This document shows positions 20,693 to 30,114 of a stretch of DNA of 64,000 bases, piece by piece. The notes beneath the pieces are model-generated. The model was not told the origin of the DNA, searched no databases, and saw only the letters and a program-made list of their open reading frames with translations. Position numbers and translations under genes: made by a program. Origin of the DNA: Pararhizobium sp. (GTDB lineage Bacteria; Pseudomonadota; Alphaproteobacteria; Rhizobiales; Rhizobiaceae); contig CP051237.1 in NCBI GenBank assembly GCA_017794825.1, forward strand, positions 4,048,501 to 4,112,500, read 5' to 3'. Each line of letters opens with the position of its first letter. The first letter of the stretch is position 1.

Positions 20693-22831
20693 ATGCCGAA
20701 ATCTCCCATCCCCGTTGACGATCTCACGACGAAACAGGCCGAGGAGGAGCTCGCCTTGCTCGCCGCCGAAATCGAGAAGCACAATCTGCGCTACCATACG
20801 CAGGACGCGCCGGAGATTTCGGACGCCGAGTACGATGCGCTGAAGCTTCGCAACCTGGCGATCGAAGAAAAGTTCCCCGATCTGAAACGCCCCGACTCCC
20901 CGTCCGATCGTGTCGGGGGCGCCGTTCTCGACAAGTTCGAGAAGGTGACGCACCGGGCGCCGATGCTGTCTCTCGACAACGCCTTTTCCGACGAGGACGT
21001 CATCGAATTTGGCAAGAGGGTGCGGCGGTTCCTGAAGATGTCTGCGGACGATCCGCTGGTCATGACCGCCGAACCGAAGATCGACGGCCTGTCTCTTTCG
21101 CTGCTTTATGAATACGGCAAGCTGACTGTGGCGGCGACCCGTGGAGACGGAACAGTTGGCGAAAACGTCACGGCCAATGCGAAGACGATCGCGGATATTC
21201 CGGTCACCCTGAAGGGCGACGCGCCCGAAGTGTTCGAGGTGCGCGGCGAGGTCTACATGACGAAATCGGATTTCGCGGAATTGAACCGCCGGCAGGCGGA
21301 GGCGGGTAAACAGACCTATGTCAATCCGCGCAACACGGCCGCAGGGTCGTTGCGCCAGCTGGATCCGTCGATCACCGCGCAGCGTCCGCTGAAATTCTTC
21401 GCCTACGCCTGGGGACAGGCCTCCGAGCTTCCCGCCGACACGCAGATGGGAATGGTGGAGCAACTCGGCGCCTGGGGGTTCGTCATCAATCCGTTGATGC
21501 AGGTGTTCGACGCGGCCGACGGCATGATCCGGCATTATCGCGAAATCGAACAGCAGCGCGCCAACCTCGCGTATGACATTGACGGGGTCGTCTACAAGGT
21601 CAACGATCTCGCGCTTCAGAATCGGCTTGGATACATCTCGCGCAGCCCGCGCTGGGCGATTGCGCACAAGTTTCCGGCCGAAAAGGCGACGACAGTCCTG
21701 CGCGACATTGAAATCCAGGTCGGACGCACCGGCGCCCTGAGCCCGGTCGCCCGGCTGGATCCTGTGACCGTCGGCGGCGTCGTGGTGTCCAACGCAACTC
21801 TGCACAACGAAGACTATATCGCCGGCATAGGCAGCGACGGGCAGCCGATCCGGGACGGCAAGGATATCAGGATCGGCGACACGGTCACGGTCTATCGCGC
21901 CGGTGACGTCATTCCGAAGGTCGTGGATGTCGACCTGTCCCTGCGGCCCAATGACAGCAAGGCCTACGAGTTTCCGACTGTCTGTCCGGTCTGCGGCAGT
22001 CCGGCGGTGCGCGAAATCAACGAAAAGACGGGACGCGCGGACTCGGTCCGCCGCTGCACCGGTGAGCTGTTCTGCCCGGCGCAGGCAATCGAGAAGATAC
22101 GCCATTTCGTTTCACGCAACGCCTTCGATATAGACGGCTTTGGCGAAAAGCAGGCGGAGGCGTTCTACAATGCGGGTCTGATCAGCAACCCCGCCGATAT
22201 CTTTTCGCTTCGGGCGAAGGACGAAACGGCGGAGCTGCGGCTCAAAGACCGTGAAGGATGGGGCGACCAGAGCGCCGCAAACCTTTTCGACGCGATCGAC
22301 GCCCGGCGCACGGTCGACCTGCAACGCTTCATCTTTGCGCTCGGCATCCGCCATGTGGGCGAGGGAAACGCCAAGATTCTGGCGCGGACCTATGGAAGCG
22401 CCGGGCATTTTCTGACTGCGATGGAAGAGGCGAGCGACGACGAGGGAGAAGCCTGGTCCGAACTCAACAACATCGACGGCATCGGGCCCAAGGTCGCGCA
22501 GGCGATCGTCGCTTTCTTCGCCGAACCGCACAACCGGGCGATCGTCGAGCAGTTGCTTGAGCAAGTGCAGCCCGCCGACGCCGAGCAGGTTGCGGCCGAT
22601 TCCCTTTTTTCCGGAAAGACGATCGTCTTCACCGGCTCGCTGGAGCGTATGTCGCGCGACGAGGCAAAGGCGATGGCGGAGCGGCTGGGCGCTAAAACCT
22701 CCGGCTCGGTCTCGAAAAAGACCGACCTTGTCGTCGCCGGTCCCGGCGCCGGATCGAAACTGAAGAAGGCGACGGAACTCGGCGTCGAAGTGATCGACGA
22801 GGACGAGTGGTTCGAAAGGGTCGGCTCCTGA
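20693..22831 (+). CDS. ligA: NAD-dependent DNA ligase LigA
   Basis: Replicative DNA ligase, 712 aa. Domains in order: the Ia region (YDALK), the adenylation domain with the nucleophile lysine in AEPKIDGLSLSL, an OB fold (DVIPKVVDVDL), a four-cysteine zinc finger (CPVCGSPAV ... CTGELFCPAQ), HhH repeats (FALGIRHVGEGNAK, NIDGIGPKVAQAI) and a C-terminal BRCT domain (FSGKTIVFTGSLERMSRDEA). The 141-base gap after recN suggests its own promoter. Confidence 0.97.
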   Translation: MPKSPIPVDDLTTKQAEEELALLAAEIEKHNLRYHTQDAPEISDAEYDALKLRNLAIEEKFPDLKRPDSPSDRVGGAVLDKFEKVTHRAPMLSLDNAFSDEDVIEFGKRVRRFLKMSADDPLVMTAEPKIDGLSLSLLYEYGKLTVAATRGDGTVGENVTANAKTIADIPVTLKGDAPEVFEVRGEVYMTKSDFAELNRRQAEAGKQTYVNPRNTAAGSLRQLDPSITAQRPLKFFAYAWGQASELPADTQMGMVEQLGAWGFVINPLMQVFDAADGMIRHYREIEQQRANLAYDIDGVVYKVNDLALQNRLGYISRSPRWAIAHKFPAEKATTVLRDIEIQVGRTGALSPVARLDPVTVGGVVVSNATLHNEDYIAGIGSDGQPIRDGKDIRIGDTVTVYRAGDVIPKVVDVDLSLRPNDSKAYEFPTVCPVCGSPAVREINEKTGRADSVRRCTGELFCPAQAIEKIRHFVSRNAFDIDGFGEKQAEAFYNAGLISNPADIFSLRAKDETAELRLKDREGWGDQSAANLFDAIDARRTVDLQRFIFALGIRHVGEGNAKILARTYGSAGHFLTAMEEASDDEGEAWSELNNIDGIGPKVAQAIVAFFAEPHNRAIVEQLLEQVQPADAEQVAADSLFSGKTIVFTGSLERMSRDEAKAMAERLGAKTSGSVSKKTDLVVAGPGAGSKLKKATELGVEVIDEDEWFERVGS

Positions 22832-22863
22832 GTTTATGCATCACGCGCGCTGATGCGTCGATG

Positions 22864-22892
22864 ACAATGATTGTTATGTCCATGCTGCATGG
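22864..22892. promoter_or_regulatory. two short palindromes upstream of azlCD
   Basis: ACAAT-G-ATTGT (22864-22874) and CCATGC-T-GCATGG (22880-22892) are perfect inverted repeats 5 bases apart, about 90 bases before the azlC start. They look like operator half-sites; no regulator gene is adjacent. Confidence 0.35.
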
Positions 22893-22979
22893 CTGACCCG
22901 CCTTGCAATCTATGGGTGACGCCCGTATCGAGACGTTTTGATATCGCCGTTTCCGCCGGCGTGTTGCAGGCGAGGATCC

Positions 22980-23708
22980 ATGACAGACGCAGACCGGACA
23001 GATTTCCTTCAGGGCATGAAGGACTGTGTTCCCATCGTTCTGGGATCCGGCGCCTTCGGCGTTCTGTTCGGCGCGCTCGCTGTCGAAAACGGCATGAGCC
23101 TGTACCAGGCAGTGCTGATGAGCGCAACCATCTATGCCGGCGCCAGCCAGATGGTCGGCATCGACCTGTTCGGCTCGAACGTCGCGCCCTGGCTGATCGT
23201 CCTTTCGATCTTCGCCGTCAATTTCCGGCATGTCCTCTATTCGGCGACGATCGGACCGAGGCTCGAATCCTTCAGTTTCGCCAAGAAGGCGCTGGCGTTT
23301 TTCCTGCTCGTCGATCCTCAATTCGCCGAATCCGAGAGGCGCGCCGAGCGCGGCAAGCCGATCAGCTTTGCCTGGTATCTTGGCATGGCCATTCCAACCT
23401 ATTTCTGCTGGGTGTCGGAGGCAGCTATCGGCGCCTATTTCGGAAAATTCATTGGCGACCCGACCGCCTACGGTCTTGATTTTCTTCTGCCCGCCTATTT
23501 CCTCGGGCTTGTCATCGGCTTTCGCAGACGGCGCAACTGGCTTCCGGTCGTTTTGACGAGCGGCGCGATCTCGGTCATCGCCTACAAGACGGTCGGTTCG
23601 CCTTGGCATGTCAGCATCGGCGCCGTGGCCGGCGTGTTGCTTGCAGCAATCATGGTCAAGCCGGCGTCGCCGGAACCGATTGCGGATTACGAAGCGGGGG
23701 ATGCGTGA
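22980..23708 (+). CDS. azlC: AzlC-family branched-chain amino acid exporter, large subunit
   Basis: Inner-membrane permease (242 aa) that pairs with AzlD to export branched-chain amino acids in studied bacteria. The AzlC core is visible: FLQGMKDCVPIVLGSGAFG, ATIYAGASQMVGIDL and NFRHVLYSATIGP. The ATG at 22980 has GGCGAGG upstream; an in-frame start 14 codons earlier lacks one. Its stop overlaps the azlD start by one base (TGATG). Confidence 0.9.
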   Translation: MTDADRTDFLQGMKDCVPIVLGSGAFGVLFGALAVENGMSLYQAVLMSATIYAGASQMVGIDLFGSNVAPWLIVLSIFAVNFRHVLYSATIGPRLESFSFAKKALAFFLLVDPQFAESERRAERGKPISFAWYLGMAIPTYFCWVSEAAIGAYFGKFIGDPTAYGLDFLLPAYFLGLVIGFRRRRNWLPVVLTSGAISVIAYKTVGSPWHVSIGAVAGVLLAAIMVKPASPEPIADYEAGDA

Positions 23709-24016
23709 TGGACGCAGGCTCCTCCGAAATCACCTGGATCATCATCGCCGGCGCGATACTCACCTACATGGCGCGGTTCGGCGGTCACGTCGTGCTGTCG
23801 CGGTTCAAGACCGTGCCGCCGCGCGTCCTTGCAGCGCTCGACGCGGTGCCGGCCGCCGTCATGACGACGCTGTTTGCGCCGGTAGCGCTGACCAGCGGCT
23901 GGCCGGAAGCGATCGCAATGGGGCTGGTTTTGCTGGTCGGACTGCGCTTCAACATGACCGCGATGCTGATCACCGCCTGTGTCAGCATCGTCGCGTTGCG
24001 CCATCTGTTCGGCTGA
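23708..24016 (+). CDS. azlD: AzlD-family branched-chain amino acid exporter, small subunit
   Basis: A 102-aa membrane protein with three to four hydrophobic segments and the AzlD-type motif TYMARFGGHV plus LAALDAVPAAVMTTLFAPVA. It is translationally coupled to azlC. A longer frame starting within azlC is discounted because the TGATG junction gives the standard length. Confidence 0.9.
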   Translation: MDAGSSEITWIIIAGAILTYMARFGGHVVLSRFKTVPPRVLAALDAVPAAVMTTLFAPVALTSGWPEAIAMGLVLLVGLRFNMTAMLITACVSIVALRHLFG

Positions 24017-24017
24017 C

Positions 24018-24434
24018 CTAAGTCAGTTTGTGACCATCCAGTTTCAACGACTGTCGAACCCAGTCCTCCAGCTGCTCCACGTCGAGAATGTCATCTTCAC
24101 GGATCTCCCAATACCGTGTATCGCCGACCTTCGAGGCTTTCGGCGGCATAGGATCGAGTAACGCGCCGGACAGGAACGTGATCTGCACATATTTCCTGTA
24201 GCAGTACATGGCGAGGAACCATCCGTCCTCCTTGCCATAGAACGGCGTATTCCACCGGACCTGTTTGCGCACGTCGGGAAACACCTTTTCGACAACGGCG
24301 TCGATCCGTTCGCCAACCGCGCTTTTCCACTCCGGCATTGCTGCGATATAGGCCTGCACGACTTCGTCGCCGTCACCCTTTTCAATATAGGGATTGCCGC
24401 ACGAGGAGAGCCTGGGCTTGTCCGTAACCGTCAT
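24018..24434 (-). CDS. DUF1801 family protein (YdhG-like)
   Basis: A 138-aa cytoplasmic protein of the DUF1801 fold, which binds unknown small ligands. The family-typical block is KQVRWNTPFYGKEDGWF followed by YVQITFLSGALLDP. It overlaps the upstream aminopeptidase stop by 4 bases, so the two are probably cotranslated, and it is convergent with azlD. Confidence 0.85.
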   Translation of the reverse strand: MTVTDKPRLSSCGNPYIEKGDGDEVVQAYIAAMPEWKSAVGERIDAVVEKVFPDVRKQVRWNTPFYGKEDGWFLAMYCYRKYVQITFLSGALLDPMPPKASKVGDTRYWEIREDDILDVEQLEDWVRQSLKLDGHKLT

Positions 24435-26275
24435 GACGCATTCTGCTCAATTGGTTCTGTTGCGCGGATCAGCCAGTCGCGATCCTCTTCGCTTTCGACG
24501 AGCGGCGCGATTTCATCGCGAACACGCGCATGATAGGCGTTCAGCCATTGCAACTCGTCCCTGTCCAAAAGGCCAGGGAGAATGAGACGGCGGTCGATCG
24601 GGCAAAGGGTGAGGGTTTCGAAACCTAGCATGGGCTTGTCTCCCCCATCGATCGGTTGCGGTTCGTGGACCAGCACCAGATTCTCTATGCGAATGCCGAA
24701 GGCGCCGTCGCGGTAATATCCGGGCTCGTTGGAGATCACCATCCCGGGCTCGAGAGACTGCATCCCGCGGCGCGAGATGCTCTGCGGACCCTCGTGGACC
24801 GAAAGATAGGATCCGACGCCGTGTCCGGTGCCATGCGCATAGTCGCCGCCGGCTTTCCAAAGCGCGATGCGCGCAAATGCGTCGATGTCGACGCCGCGCG
24901 TGTTTTCCGGAAAGCGGAGCAGCGTGATGGAGATCATGCCCTTGAGCACGAGGGTGAACCAGCGCTTTTCCTCGTCGCCCACATTGCCGATCGCAACCGT
25001 TCGGGTGATGTCCGTGGTGCCGTCGACGTACTGGCCGCCGGAATCGACAAGATAGAGTTGTCCAGGCTCCAGCGTGCGGTTTGTCGCTGTCGTTACCCGG
25101 TAGTGGATGATCGCGCCGTCAGGCCCGGCGCCCGATATCGTGTCGAAGGATATGTCCTTCAATGGCGCCTGCATGCGTTCGCCAGTCGTGCGACGGGCCT
25201 TCTCAAGCGCCTTTACCGCGCTGATCTCGTCAACGGAGCCGGGCTGCTGGCGGTCGAGCCAGGCAAGAAACGCCGCCATCGCGGCGCCGTCGCGTCTGTG
25301 CGCCGCCCGGCTGCCCTTGATTTCCGTCTCGTTTTTGACGGCTCTGGGAAGCCGCGCCGGATCGGGATGTTCGACAAGCCTGCCGCCGCCATCGGCGATC
25401 AGGCTGGCGATATGGCTTGAAGCGAGCGCCGGATCGAGCATGACGGCGCAATTCCTCGACGCCAGATCGGCTACGGCGTCCGTAAAGGCGCCGGGACTGC
25501 GAATATCTGCAAGCTGGGTCAGATAGGCCCTGGTCTTTCGATCCAGCTTGCCTTTGTCGATGAAGATCGAGGCGGTTTCACCGCTTTCGATGATCGCAAA
25601 GGCGAGGGGGTGCGGCGTGTGCGGCACATCCTGTCCGCGTATGTTGAACGTCCATGCGACGGACGAAGGATCGGTCAGAATGCAGGCGTCGGCCTTCGCC
25701 CTGGATATGGCGTCGCGAATGGCCGCCAGTTTCTCCTTCGGCGGCGCGCCGGCATATTCCAGCGGTTGGATCGAAACCTTGCCGGAAGGCGGCGCAGGCC
25801 GGTCCCGCCAGATGCGATCGATCGGGTTGTCGGGGAGCCGAACGATCGTGGCGTCGATCTCGCCTGCGGTTTTTTCAAGCGCCTTTATCGCGGTCATGGT
25901 GTGCAGCCAGGGATCCACGCCGATCCGTAGGCCCTGATGGCCATTGTCCTTCAACCATTTGGACGGCGGATTTTCCACGAGATCTTCCGGAGTAAAGACA
26001 TTGGTGTCAACCTGGTCCGAAACCTGCGAGCGGTAGCGGCCGTCCACGAAGACATGAGCGGTCTTTCGCATGACAAGGGCGACGCCCGCCGAACCGGTGA
26101 AGCCGGTGAGCCAGGCAAGCCGCGCTTCGGAGTCAGGAATGTATTCACCCTGGAAGGCGTCCGACCGCGGAACCAGAAATCCGTCGATTTCAAGCGTGTC
26201 GAACAGGCTGCGCAACGCCTTGACCCGTTCCTTTCCCTTGTCCGGCGAAGCCGATGTTTCGAATTCCTGGAACAT
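24431..26275 (-). CDS. pepP: Xaa-Pro aminopeptidase P (M24B)
   Basis: Manganese-type metallopeptidase that removes N-terminal residues preceding proline. At 614 aa it has the three-domain architecture of the eukaryote-like aminopeptidase P: two creatinase N-like domains (FTGSAGVALVM, VDGRYRSQ; then ILTDPSSVAWTFNIRG) and the pita-bread catalytic domain. Metal ligands are visible in DSGGQYVDGTTDITRT (two Asp), HGTGHGVGSYL (His), ISNEPGYY (Glu) and FGIRIENL (Glu). The symbol is given by family; orthology to E. coli pepP is not exact. Confidence 0.93.
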   Translation of the reverse strand: MFQEFETSASPDKGKERVKALRSLFDTLEIDGFLVPRSDAFQGEYIPDSEARLAWLTGFTGSAGVALVMRKTAHVFVDGRYRSQVSDQVDTNVFTPEDLVENPPSKWLKDNGHQGLRIGVDPWLHTMTAIKALEKTAGEIDATIVRLPDNPIDRIWRDRPAPPSGKVSIQPLEYAGAPPKEKLAAIRDAISRAKADACILTDPSSVAWTFNIRGQDVPHTPHPLAFAIIESGETASIFIDKGKLDRKTRAYLTQLADIRSPGAFTDAVADLASRNCAVMLDPALASSHIASLIADGGGRLVEHPDPARLPRAVKNETEIKGSRAAHRRDGAAMAAFLAWLDRQQPGSVDEISAVKALEKARRTTGERMQAPLKDISFDTISGAGPDGAIIHYRVTTATNRTLEPGQLYLVDSGGQYVDGTTDITRTVAIGNVGDEEKRWFTLVLKGMISITLLRFPENTRGVDIDAFARIALWKAGGDYAHGTGHGVGSYLSVHEGPQSISRRGMQSLEPGMVISNEPGYYRDGAFGIRIENLVLVHEPQPIDGGDKPMLGFETLTLCPIDRRLILPGLLDRDELQWLNAYHARVRDEIAPLVESEEDRDWLIRATEPIEQNAS

Positions 26276-26319
26276 TCATCACTCTTCTACTGTTGTTGAA
26301 GCTGTTTTTGCCTATTTTA

Positions 26320-26361
26320 TTCGCAACTGCAGCATTATTGTTCGCATATGCAACATTTGCA
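26320..26361. repeat. two tandem imperfect 21-bp repeats upstream of the DUF1127 gene
   Basis: Units at 26320-26340 and 26341-26361 agree at 14 of 21 positions, sharing TTCGCA, TGCA and CATT. The 21-base period is two helical turns. They lie between the divergent aminopeptidase and DUF1127 genes, where an operator would be expected. Confidence 0.4.
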
Positions 26362-26457
26362 CGGCTACCATGCATTTCCCCGTCTAACAGGCGTTTGCGG
26401 CAGGGAGTATATACGGGACAACACAGTACGACACCAATTCCTGAAAGGAATGAACCC

Positions 26458-26631
26458 ATGTCCAGTTCGTTTTTCCGCAATGCCTTCGACCGTATCGCAG
26501 CCGCTCGTGAAAAGCAGGCTCGCCGCTATGTCAACAGCGTGCTGATGACCATGGACGACGAAACTCTGAAGAGCCTCGGCCACAGCCGCGAAGAACTTCG
26601 CCGCTCCGGTTATTCCGCGCTGCCGTTCTGA
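26458..26631 (+). CDS. DUF1127 small protein
   Basis: A 57-aa basic protein with the DUF1127 arrangement: an N-terminal amphipathic part with many Arg/Lys (RKQ-type REKQARRYVN), then MDDETLKSLGHSREELRRSGY. Small DUF1127 proteins in rhizobia and Rhodobacter affect phosphate, carbon or RNA metabolism. The ATG at 26458 has GAAAGGA eight bases upstream; the longer in-frame reading from 26254 covers the promoter region and is not credited. It converges with prmA. Confidence 0.88.
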   Translation: MSSSFFRNAFDRIAAAREKQARRYVNSVLMTMDDETLKSLGHSREELRRSGYSALPF

Positions 26632-26639
26632 TCCGACTA

Positions 26640-27527
26640 CTATCTATTGGCGGACAGGTGCAGGGTGACCCACCCTTCGCGCCACAGAGTATGGCGATGA
26701 TAAAGTCCCTGGCCAGAGAATGCGGCCAGGACTTTCCATCTCTGACCCGCCAATATCCCTGAAAGCACGACCGAACCGCCAGGCGCCAGATGCCTGGCGA
26801 TGGAAGGCGCCATCTTCATCAAGGGCCGCGCCAGAATGTTGGCGACGATCAGCTCAAACGGGCCCTTCCTGTCGAAAATCGCCGAATGAAATCCTGCGGC
26901 GGTTTCGAACGCGATGGCGGAAACGGTTTCGTTCAGCCTGCTGTTGCAACGGGCGACCTCCACCGCCACCGGGTCGATATCGGTGGCGAGTATGTCGCCA
27001 ATCCCCTGTCTGGCGAGCGCAATGGCAAGCACGCCGCTTCCCGTCCCCAGATCCAGCGCATTGGCGAAATGACGCGACTTCGCAAGCCGGCCGATCATCT
27101 CCAGGCATCCGGCCGTCGTTCCGTGATGACCGGTTCCAAACGCCTGTCCGGCGTCGATCTCGATCGCCAGTTCGTGCGCCTGCGCCGCCCTGCGGTCATG
27201 CGAGCCGAACACCACGAACCGCCCGGCGCGCACCGGTTTCAAACCTTCCAGCGAGCGGCTCACCCAGTCGACATCCGGCAGGGTTTCCGTATCCACGACA
27301 ATATCGGGAAATTCACCGGCCAAACGCGTCTGCATGACGGCGCGGACGTCGTCGGCGTCAGCTTCTTCCACATAGACTGACGTTTCCCAAAGATCCCGTT
27401 TCTCGTCCACTTCCATGGTGGCGAGCGGCAGACCCTCTTCCTCCATCCAGTCGGCCAGGAGGTCCATGGCGAGATTGCAGTCGCTTTCGCTGCCGCGGAT
27501 GAAGAGGCGAAGCTGGCTCAATGTCAT
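26640..27527 (-). CDS. prmA: ribosomal protein L11 methyltransferase PrmA
   Basis: SAM-dependent methyltransferase modifying ribosomal protein L11. The 295-aa sequence shows the PrmA-specific AFGTGHHGTTAGCLE, the SAM motif ALDLGTGSGVLAIAL, ATDIDPVAVEVA and the NPPF-like ANILARPL. The N-terminal L11-recognition domain fills residues 1-110. It overlaps the upstream antiporter stop by 4 bases. Confidence 0.95.
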   Translation of the reverse strand: MTLSQLRLFIRGSESDCNLAMDLLADWMEEEGLPLATMEVDEKRDLWETSVYVEEADADDVRAVMQTRLAGEFPDIVVDTETLPDVDWVSRSLEGLKPVRAGRFVVFGSHDRRAAQAHELAIEIDAGQAFGTGHHGTTAGCLEMIGRLAKSRHFANALDLGTGSGVLAIALARQGIGDILATDIDPVAVEVARCNSRLNETVSAIAFETAAGFHSAIFDRKGPFELIVANILARPLMKMAPSIARHLAPGGSVVLSGILAGQRWKVLAAFSGQGLYHRHTLWREGWVTLHLSANR

Positions 27528-29317
27528 GTGTCTCCCTGTGGCTTTGGACCATAGCTCAATATGCGGTCATTGGCGGTCGGTTCGGCGGAGGCGGTTGTCG
27601 CGAAAACGAGTCGGCCGTTGGGCTTGATCCAAAGCAGCACAATGTTCTCTTCCGAACGGCTCTCGCGATAGTTCTCGATGGTGAAGTCTTCGGTCAGCCT
27701 TGTGAGGCGGAAGTCCCACCCCTCCAGTTCCTTCATGGTGAGGTCATAGTGGGTGAGGGGCGGATCGGAGAGTGGACGGCCGCCGAGCGTAAACGTCACG
27801 GCCTTGCGCGTTGAACTGCCATTGTCCGGCGCGATCTGAAACACATGGGAACGCCCGAGTTCCGGTCCGAAATTCGTGCAGACAAGCGTGTTGTAGGCGT
27901 CATTGTCCGAGATTGCCATCAGGGCCGAATAGTCATGGAACTGCACCGTGTGATGCGCGTCCTCGGACAGAATTTCCCCGAAATAGATCGGGATGTTGGC
28001 GAACCGGGCTTCCTTCAGACGGTTCCAGTTCCGGTCGGTGATCAGCACCGGTATTTCAAGGTCCTTGAGTATGGCGGCCAGTTTCCGCGCCCATGTCGAA
28101 CCGCCGACGATGAGCAGGCCCGGAACGCCCTTCGATTTGAGCCCAAGAAGGCCTGCGAGAGGCGACAGGGAAAACCCGTGAAGGATGATGGACAGGATCA
28201 CGACGGCGAAGGTCACCGCAACCATTCTTGAGCCGTCCTCCACGCCCATTGTGCCGAGCGCCGTACCGAACAGGCCGGAAACTGCGACCGCGACGATGCC
28301 GCGCGGCGCGATCCAGCCTGTCAGCAGGCGTTCCTGCCAGCTGAGGCCGGTTCCGATGGTCGCAATGAAAATGGCGATCGGGCGGATGACGAAGAGAAGC
28401 GCGGCCACGAAGGCGAACACCCGCCAGTCCAGCGATGCGATGTCCTCCATCGTCAGGGACGCGGTGAGCAGGATGAATACGCCGGAAACGAGCAGAACGG
28501 TGATCGTTTCCTTGAACCGGCGGATCTCGACAAGGCTGGCGATCCGTGTGTTTGCGATGGCGACGCCCATCACCGTAACCGTCAGCAGACCGGCTTCCTC
28601 CAGGATCAGGTTCGTGACGGAATAGGCGAGCAGTACGGCGACAAGCAGGATCGGCGCTTTCAGGAATTCCGCGACGTAACCGCGGATGAAAGCCCATTGC
28701 AGGAAACGGGCGAGAAGCCATCCGCCGCCCACTGCGAGAATGAGCGCGAGCGGCGCCATCATGGCGAGATGCGACGCTCCGTGCCCGCCATGCAGGATCA
28801 GGAACACTTCGAATGTCAGAACGGCGGCCAGGGCTCCGATCGGATCGTTGACGATCGATTCCCACCGCAACAGCGACGCCGTGCGGGAAGACAGCCGCGC
28901 CTGCCGCAACAACGGCGCAATCACGGTCGGACCCGTGACGATCAGGATCGCGCCAAGCACTGACGCGGTCGGCCAGGATAGACCGGCGATGTAATGGCCG
29001 GCCAGAACGGACATGATCCAGACAAGCGGTCCGCTGATCAGGATGATGCGGCGAACGGCCGTCGACGTTTCGCGGATTTCCCGGAAATTCAGCGTCAGGC
29101 CGCCCTCGAATAGAATGATCGCCACGGCGAGTCCAACCAGCGGCTGGTAGATGTCGCCGAAATCCTGCGCGGGATTGATGAAGCCGGTTAGGGGACCGGC
29201 GACAAAGCCTGCGATCAGAAGCAGAACGATGGATGGAAGCCGCAAACGCCATGCGAGCCATTGCGCGGCAATGCCGGCCGTGCCGATCAGCGCGATTTTC
29301 AATGACAGGTCTTGCAT
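27524..29317 (-). CDS. CPA1-type Na+/H+ antiporter with TrkA-N-like C-terminal domain
   Basis: A 597-aa monovalent cation/proton antiporter of the inner membrane. About twelve hydrophobic segments occupy residues 1-400, with VTGPTVIAPLL and the ion-site ND motif in WESIVNDPIGALAA. After residue 400 comes a Rossmann-like regulatory domain (GLLIVGGSTWARKLAAIL ... ISDNDAYN), resembling TrkA-N, then a short TrkA-C-like tail. Which cation it carries cannot be told. It is cotranscribed with prmA. Confidence 0.9.
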   Translation of the reverse strand: MQDLSLKIALIGTAGIAAQWLAWRLRLPSIVLLLIAGFVAGPLTGFINPAQDFGDIYQPLVGLAVAIILFEGGLTLNFREIRETSTAVRRIILISGPLVWIMSVLAGHYIAGLSWPTASVLGAILIVTGPTVIAPLLRQARLSSRTASLLRWESIVNDPIGALAAVLTFEVFLILHGGHGASHLAMMAPLALILAVGGGWLLARFLQWAFIRGYVAEFLKAPILLVAVLLAYSVTNLILEEAGLLTVTVMGVAIANTRIASLVEIRRFKETITVLLVSGVFILLTASLTMEDIASLDWRVFAFVAALLFVIRPIAIFIATIGTGLSWQERLLTGWIAPRGIVAVAVSGLFGTALGTMGVEDGSRMVAVTFAVVILSIILHGFSLSPLAGLLGLKSKGVPGLLIVGGSTWARKLAAILKDLEIPVLITDRNWNRLKEARFANIPIYFGEILSEDAHHTVQFHDYSALMAISDNDAYNTLVCTNFGPELGRSHVFQIAPDNGSSTRKAVTFTLGGRPLSDPPLTHYDLTMKELEGWDFRLTRLTEDFTIENYRESRSEENIVLLWIKPNGRLVFATTASAEPTANDRILSYGPKPQGDT

Positions 29318-29409
29318 CGGGAAGGGTCCGGGGTTCGAAGGCCCCTCAAGATGTAGAGGATCGGGCGGTCAAAGGAAACTCCCGCCCTTCAGCCAGGCGA
29401 TAGAGACCA

Positions 29410-30009
29410 TCAACCGCTGATCAGGTTCTGCAATTTCTTGACGGCCGTATCGCCGTTTTCGCCGTAGGAAATCGTGCCGCGGAAACGGCCGTCCTCGTCG
29501 AGCAGGAAGACGCTGGCCGTGTGGTCCATCGTGTAATCGCCATCGGGATCGTTTTCGTCGATCGGCACCTTCTTGAAGTAGACCTTGAAGCCCCTGGCCA
29601 TTTCCCGGACCTTTTCCGGATCGCCGGATAGCCCGATGATCCGATCGGAGACATTGGAAACATAGTCTTTGAGGATTTCCGGCTGATCGCGCTCCGGATC
29701 GACCGTGACAAACAGAGCCTGCATGTCATCACCGTCCGGATCGGCCTGGCTCAGCCAGCCATCGAGTTCGTACAGGGTCGTCGGACAGACCTCCGGACAA
29801 TGGGTGAATCCGAAGAAAATGGCGGTCGGCCGCGTATGAAGCTCGTCCTCGGTGAACCGGTTTCCATTCTGGTCTATGAGGTCGAAGGCGACGCCATACG
29901 GCTTTTCCAGCAGCGCCTCGTTGCTGCTGGACCATTGAAAGGCGATCCAGCCGAATGCGCCTGCAAGCACGACGACGAAAGTAAGGAGGATGATGCGTAT
30001 TGCCGTCAT
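29410..30009 (-). CDS. SCO1/SenC-family copper chaperone-like protein
   Basis: Membrane-anchored thioredoxin-fold protein (199 aa) for copper delivery to cytochrome oxidase CuA. Residues about 5-25 form the anchor. The copper ligands are both cysteines of CPEVCP (Cys71, Cys75) and His163 in TMDHTAS. No cytochrome oxidase genes are nearby, so the partner lies elsewhere. Confidence 0.92.
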   Translation of the reverse strand: MTAIRIILLTFVVVLAGAFGWIAFQWSSSNEALLEKPYGVAFDLIDQNGNRFTEDELHTRPTAIFFGFTHCPEVCPTTLYELDGWLSQADPDGDDMQALFVTVDPERDQPEILKDYVSNVSDRIIGLSGDPEKVREMARGFKVYFKKVPIDENDPDGDYTMDHTASVFLLDEDGRFRGTISYGENGDTAVKKLQNLISG

Positions 30010-30114
30010 GGCGGCTCCGGTTCCGGGCGGGTGATCAGGTCTGTTGAGCGACTATATGGCGCGAGGTCCCTTCGGCGTCACCATGATAATTTGCCACACG
30101 GACACACGTGATGT

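Noticed and set aside
26254..26457. Hydrophobic N-terminal extension in frame with the DUF1127 gene
   Set aside because: It overlaps the aminopeptidase start region and the repeat-bearing promoter; the ATG at 26458 has its own ribosome-binding site and gives the normal family length.
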